Below, one piece after another: positions 32,636 to 34,808 of a stretch of DNA of 34,808 nucleotides. The number at the start of each line of letters is the position of its first letter. Position 1 is the first letter of the stretch. The position numbers and the translations under genes were made by a program. The notes under the pieces are model-generated. The model was not told the DNA's origin. It was given only the letters and a program-made list of their open reading frames with translations, and made no database searches. Source of the DNA: Duncaniella sp. (GTDB lineage: Bacteria; Bacteroidota; Bacteroidia; Bacteroidales; Muribaculaceae); assembly GCA_029056055.1 (NCBI GenBank), contig JAIDCC010000093.1, positions 1 through 34,808 on the forward strand. The letters run 5' to 3'.

Positions 32636-32720
32636 CGCGTCCCGCGCTGTCCCAAGTGTTCCACTGCCCCACGTCCCACGAGCCGCTTTCGCTTGGGACA
32701 TACGTGACATTTGGGACACC
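32636..32720 (+). repeat. GTCCC/GGGAC dispersed repeat (module B)
   Basis: The left arm has GTCCCGCGCTGTCCCAAGTG, TTCCACTGCCCC and GTCCCACG; the apical part is AGCCGCTTTCGCT; the right arm is TGGGACATACGTGACATTTG then GGACACC. It starts 2 bp after the PPIase stop. Confidence 0.83.
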
Positions 32721-32813
32721 AAGCAACAGGAGCAATCCGTCAAAACCTCACCCGACACCCCCGCGACTCACCCGTCGCCGGGGCGTCGTCCTATAAAAGC
32801 ACCACCGAACACC

Positions 32814-34157
32814 ATGAAACTCTTCCCCCTGCTTCTCTCGCTCGCAGCTCCATTCATAGCCGCAGCTTCATCCACCAACGGCTTGATAGCCAACGGCGTC
32901 CCGCGTTACGACGACCGCGGCCTCCCCGTCAACGCCCACGGCGCGGGAGTCATTGCCGACGGAGGCCGCTTCTACATGTTCGGCGAATGTAAGACCGACA
33001 CCACCAACGCCTTCACCGGATTTTCATGCTATTCGTCGCCCGACCTCGCCGACTGGACTTTCGAGGGCATTGCTCTCGGTGTGCAGCCCGACGGACTCCT
33101 CGGCCCCGACCGCGTGGGCGAGCGCCCCAAGGTGATGCGCTGTCCCGCCACGGGCGAATATGTCATGTTTATGCACGCCGACAATCTCGGCTACAAAGAC
33201 CAGTACACCTGCTATGCCACGTCGCCCACGGTCACCGGTCCCTACACCTTCCGCGGCCCGGTGATGCTGGACAGCGTGCCCCTGCGACACTGGGACATGG
33301 GAACGTTTCAGGACACCGACGGCACAGGTTACATCCTCGCTCATCACGGTCCTGTCTACCGCCTTAGTCCCGATTTTCATTCGGCCGAGGCGATGGTCTC
33401 CAACGTCAAAGGCAGCGGCGAGTCGCCCGCCGTCGTCCACTGCGGCGACACCTACTTTCATCTTTCGTCAAACCTCACGAGCTGGGAGCGCAACGACAAT
33501 TTCTATTACACGGCTCCCTCTATGGAAGGCCCCTGGACACGTCGCGGTTTGTTCTGCCCCGAAGGCACGCTGACGTGGAACTCGCAGACCTCTTTCGTGC
33601 TGCCCGTCGAAATCGAAGGCCGCACCGTCCCCGTCTACATGGGCGACCGCTGGTCGTTCCCGCGCCAAGGCTCTGCCGCCACCTACGTCTGGCTCCCACT
33701 CGAAGTGTCTGACTCCGCCATTTCCATCCCCTCCTATATGCCCTTCTGGAGCATTGCCGACGGCCGCGAGCATTCGCCCCTCTCTTGGATGCCCGGCTCG
33801 GCTCTCGGCTCAGCCGAAGGCCCGCTTTTCAGCTCAAACAATCCCGCCGACACGCTTGTTTATACTTTCGAAGGCTCGCAGGTGGCGCTCACGGGTCTGA
33901 CAGGTCAGCACGGCGGCTACGCTCTCATCACCCTGGCTGACGAAGCAACATCCGAGACCGTTTTCACCCAGCTCATCGACTTCTATTCGCTCCGTCCCGA
34001 CTCGGGCGTGCGCTTCCTCTCGCCTCAGCTTCCGCAGGGCCGCTACACCCTCACGCTCACCGTCACGGGCGATTTTCCGAAGTGGACAAACAAACGAGGC
34101 GACCGATTCGGCAGCGACGACTCGCAGGTCATAGTCTCCGATATCCGCTTCCGCTGA
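32814..34157 (+). CDS. GH43-like secreted glycoside hydrolase
   Basis: A 447-residue exported protein with a signal peptide (MKLFPLLLSLAAPFIAAA). Residues about 30-300 have the look of a five-bladed GH43-type propeller: VNAHGAGVIADGGRFYMFGE, CYSSPDLADWTFEG, GERPKVMRCPATGEYVMFMH, YFHLSSNLTSW. The NAHGAG and FGE motifs are closest to the exo-beta-1,3-galactanase-like members of family 43. The C-terminal ~130 residues look like a beta-sandwich, possibly carbohydrate-binding. I cannot assign the catalytic acid residues. ATG 32814 was chosen because it begins the signal peptide; the longer frame would run back through a repeat into the PPIase. No SusC/SusD genes are adjacent, so it is not in an obvious utilisation locus. 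Confidence 0.8.
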   Translation: MKLFPLLLSLAAPFIAAASSTNGLIANGVPRYDDRGLPVNAHGAGVIADGGRFYMFGECKTDTTNAFTGFSCYSSPDLADWTFEGIALGVQPDGLLGPDRVGERPKVMRCPATGEYVMFMHADNLGYKDQYTCYATSPTVTGPYTFRGPVMLDSVPLRHWDMGTFQDTDGTGYILAHHGPVYRLSPDFHSAEAMVSNVKGSGESPAVVHCGDTYFHLSSNLTSWERNDNFYYTAPSMEGPWTRRGLFCPEGTLTWNSQTSFVLPVEIEGRTVPVYMGDRWSFPRQGSAATYVWLPLEVSDSAISIPSYMPFWSIADGREHSPLSWMPGSALGSAEGPLFSSNNPADTLVYTFEGSQVALTGLTGQHGGYALITLADEATSETVFTQLIDFYSLRPDSGVRFLSPQLPQGRYTLTLTVTGDFPKWTNKRGDRFGSDDSQVIVSDIRFR

Positions 34158-34202
34158 CCACACTTCTCACTTCTCCCTCCTCACTTAGAAAAACTTCTCG
34201 CC

Positions 34203-34808
34203 ATGTCAAAAGTTTCCGACTACATATTCAACATCGACATCCCTTCCGAAACACCACTCGGTAATGGAAAAATTCTCGTGGCCGAACCAATGCTCCGCGA
34301 GAACTACTTCAACCATGCCGTCATCTGCATCTTCGACCACGACGACTCAGCCGAAACTCTCGGCATCGTGCTCAACAATCAGTCGGCCCACCATCTCCAC
34401 GAGCTAATCTCAGGCGTAAAAGAGGGTCTCCGCATCCCCGTCTACGTCGGAGGTCCCGTAGCCACCGACCACCTCTACTTCCTCCACACCCTCGGCGAAA
34501 TCATCCCCGGCTCACGCGAAATCATTCCCGGTCTGTGGATTGGAGGCGACTTCGACGCCATGCTCAAATACGTCAACGACGGCTATCCCGTCGACGACAC
34601 GATGCGCTTCTTCGTAGGCTACAGCGGCTGGTCGCCCGGCCAACTCCTCGAAGAACTCTCACGCCACGTTTGGGCCGTTGCCGAGGCTCCCGCCCCCTCT
34701 GTCCTCATGGCCTCACCCGGCAACGACTCCCTCTGGCACACCATGGTGCGCCGCCTCGGCCCCGCCTACCGCTCCTGGCTCTACCACCCCCGCAACACCA
34801 CCGCCAAC
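34203..34808 (+). CDS. YqgE/AlgH family protein (3' end cut by window)
   Basis: 202 codons run to the window's last base without a stop. The family signature is clear: GNGKILVAEPMLRENYFNHA, VICIFDHDDSAETLGIVLNN, PVYVGGPVATDHLYFLH, FFVGYSGWSPGQLLEEL, and LWHTMVRRLGPAYRSW. YqgE proteins are usually about 185-200 residues, so only a few codons or the stop are missing. The cellular role of the family is not settled. The start at 34203 (MSKVSDYIF) is the first ATG of the frame after the GH43-like gene, 45 bp downstream. Confidence 0.9.
   Translation, partial: MSKVSDYIFNIDIPSETPLGNGKILVAEPMLRENYFNHAVICIFDHDDSAETLGIVLNNQSAHHLHELISGVKEGLRIPVYVGGPVATDHLYFLHTLGEIIPGSREIIPGLWIGGDFDAMLKYVNDGYPVDDTMRFFVGYSGWSPGQLLEELSRHVWAVAEAPAPSVLMASPGNDSLWHTMVRRLGPAYRSWLYHPRNTTAN

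Noticed and set aside
32550-32813. N-terminal extension of the GH43-like protein back to 32550
   Set aside because: It overlaps the PPIase gene and a module B repeat, and would bury the obvious signal peptide that begins at 32814.

Overview
The window looks like a chromosomal segment of a Bacteroidales bacterium, most likely a Muribaculaceae (S24-7)-type gut organism. The evidence is a PorQ-type type IX secretion gene, a BspA-like leucine-rich-repeat surface protein, a BtuB/BtuG vitamin B12 uptake locus, the short form of glucose-6-phosphate isomerase, a general lack of Shine-Dalgarno sequences, and repeated Bacteroidetes promoters of the form TTG-N20-TAnnTTTG. The genus assignment is inference from gene content and style; no search was run.

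Layout. 54-2357: tsaD and cinA (+). 2358-3066: a hairpin-rich non-coding island. 3067-5109: BspA-like surface protein (+), visibly less GC-rich than its neighbours. 5366-8476: a tight minus-strand operon porQ-cmk-ispH-exonuclease. 8477-9160: a second repeat island. 9161-9235: tRNA-His (-) with its own promoter and terminator. 9404-11191: lepA (+), tail-to-tail with an EamA transporter (-). 12348-19556: pgeF, dnaA, then lysS-gpsA-pgi, ending at a strong terminator. 19655-20494: a protein with an N-terminal FGSN/GGGAA domain and an unknown C-terminal half. 20550-21569: membrane acyltransferase (-). 21781-23587: rplY-pth-hslR operon (-) behind a structured leader. 23942-30595: B12 locus with cobalamin riboswitch, btuB-btuG-btuF (+), a separately promoted permease btuC (+) and a convergent ATPase gene (-). 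30682-34157: a double-rotamase periplasmic PPIase and a GH43-like hydrolase. 34203-end: yqgE, cut by the window edge.

The B12 genes form one visible pathway: outer-membrane capture (BtuG) and transport (BtuB), periplasmic binding (BtuF), and an inner-membrane ABC transporter (BtuC with the ATPase). Most other genes are housekeeping: tRNA modification and charging, translation, replication initiation, glycolysis and phospholipid precursors.

The most unusual content is non-coding. At least fourteen copies of a GTCCC/GGGAC inverted-repeat element lie across the window. Its arms are built from roughly 9-nt repeats of GTCCC (left) and GGGAC (right) around a variable hairpin. Two other modules often accompany it: a double hairpin (module A) and a roughly 160-195 bp module with a CATGCC/GGCATG or GTGCC/GGCAC hairpin (module C). 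One copy lies inside the btuF reading frame, one supplies the -33 box of the pgeF promoter, and one exactly fills a 55-bp gap between convergent genes. No transposase is visible in the window. This looks like a mobile or recombinogenic dispersed repeat system that I cannot match to a described family.
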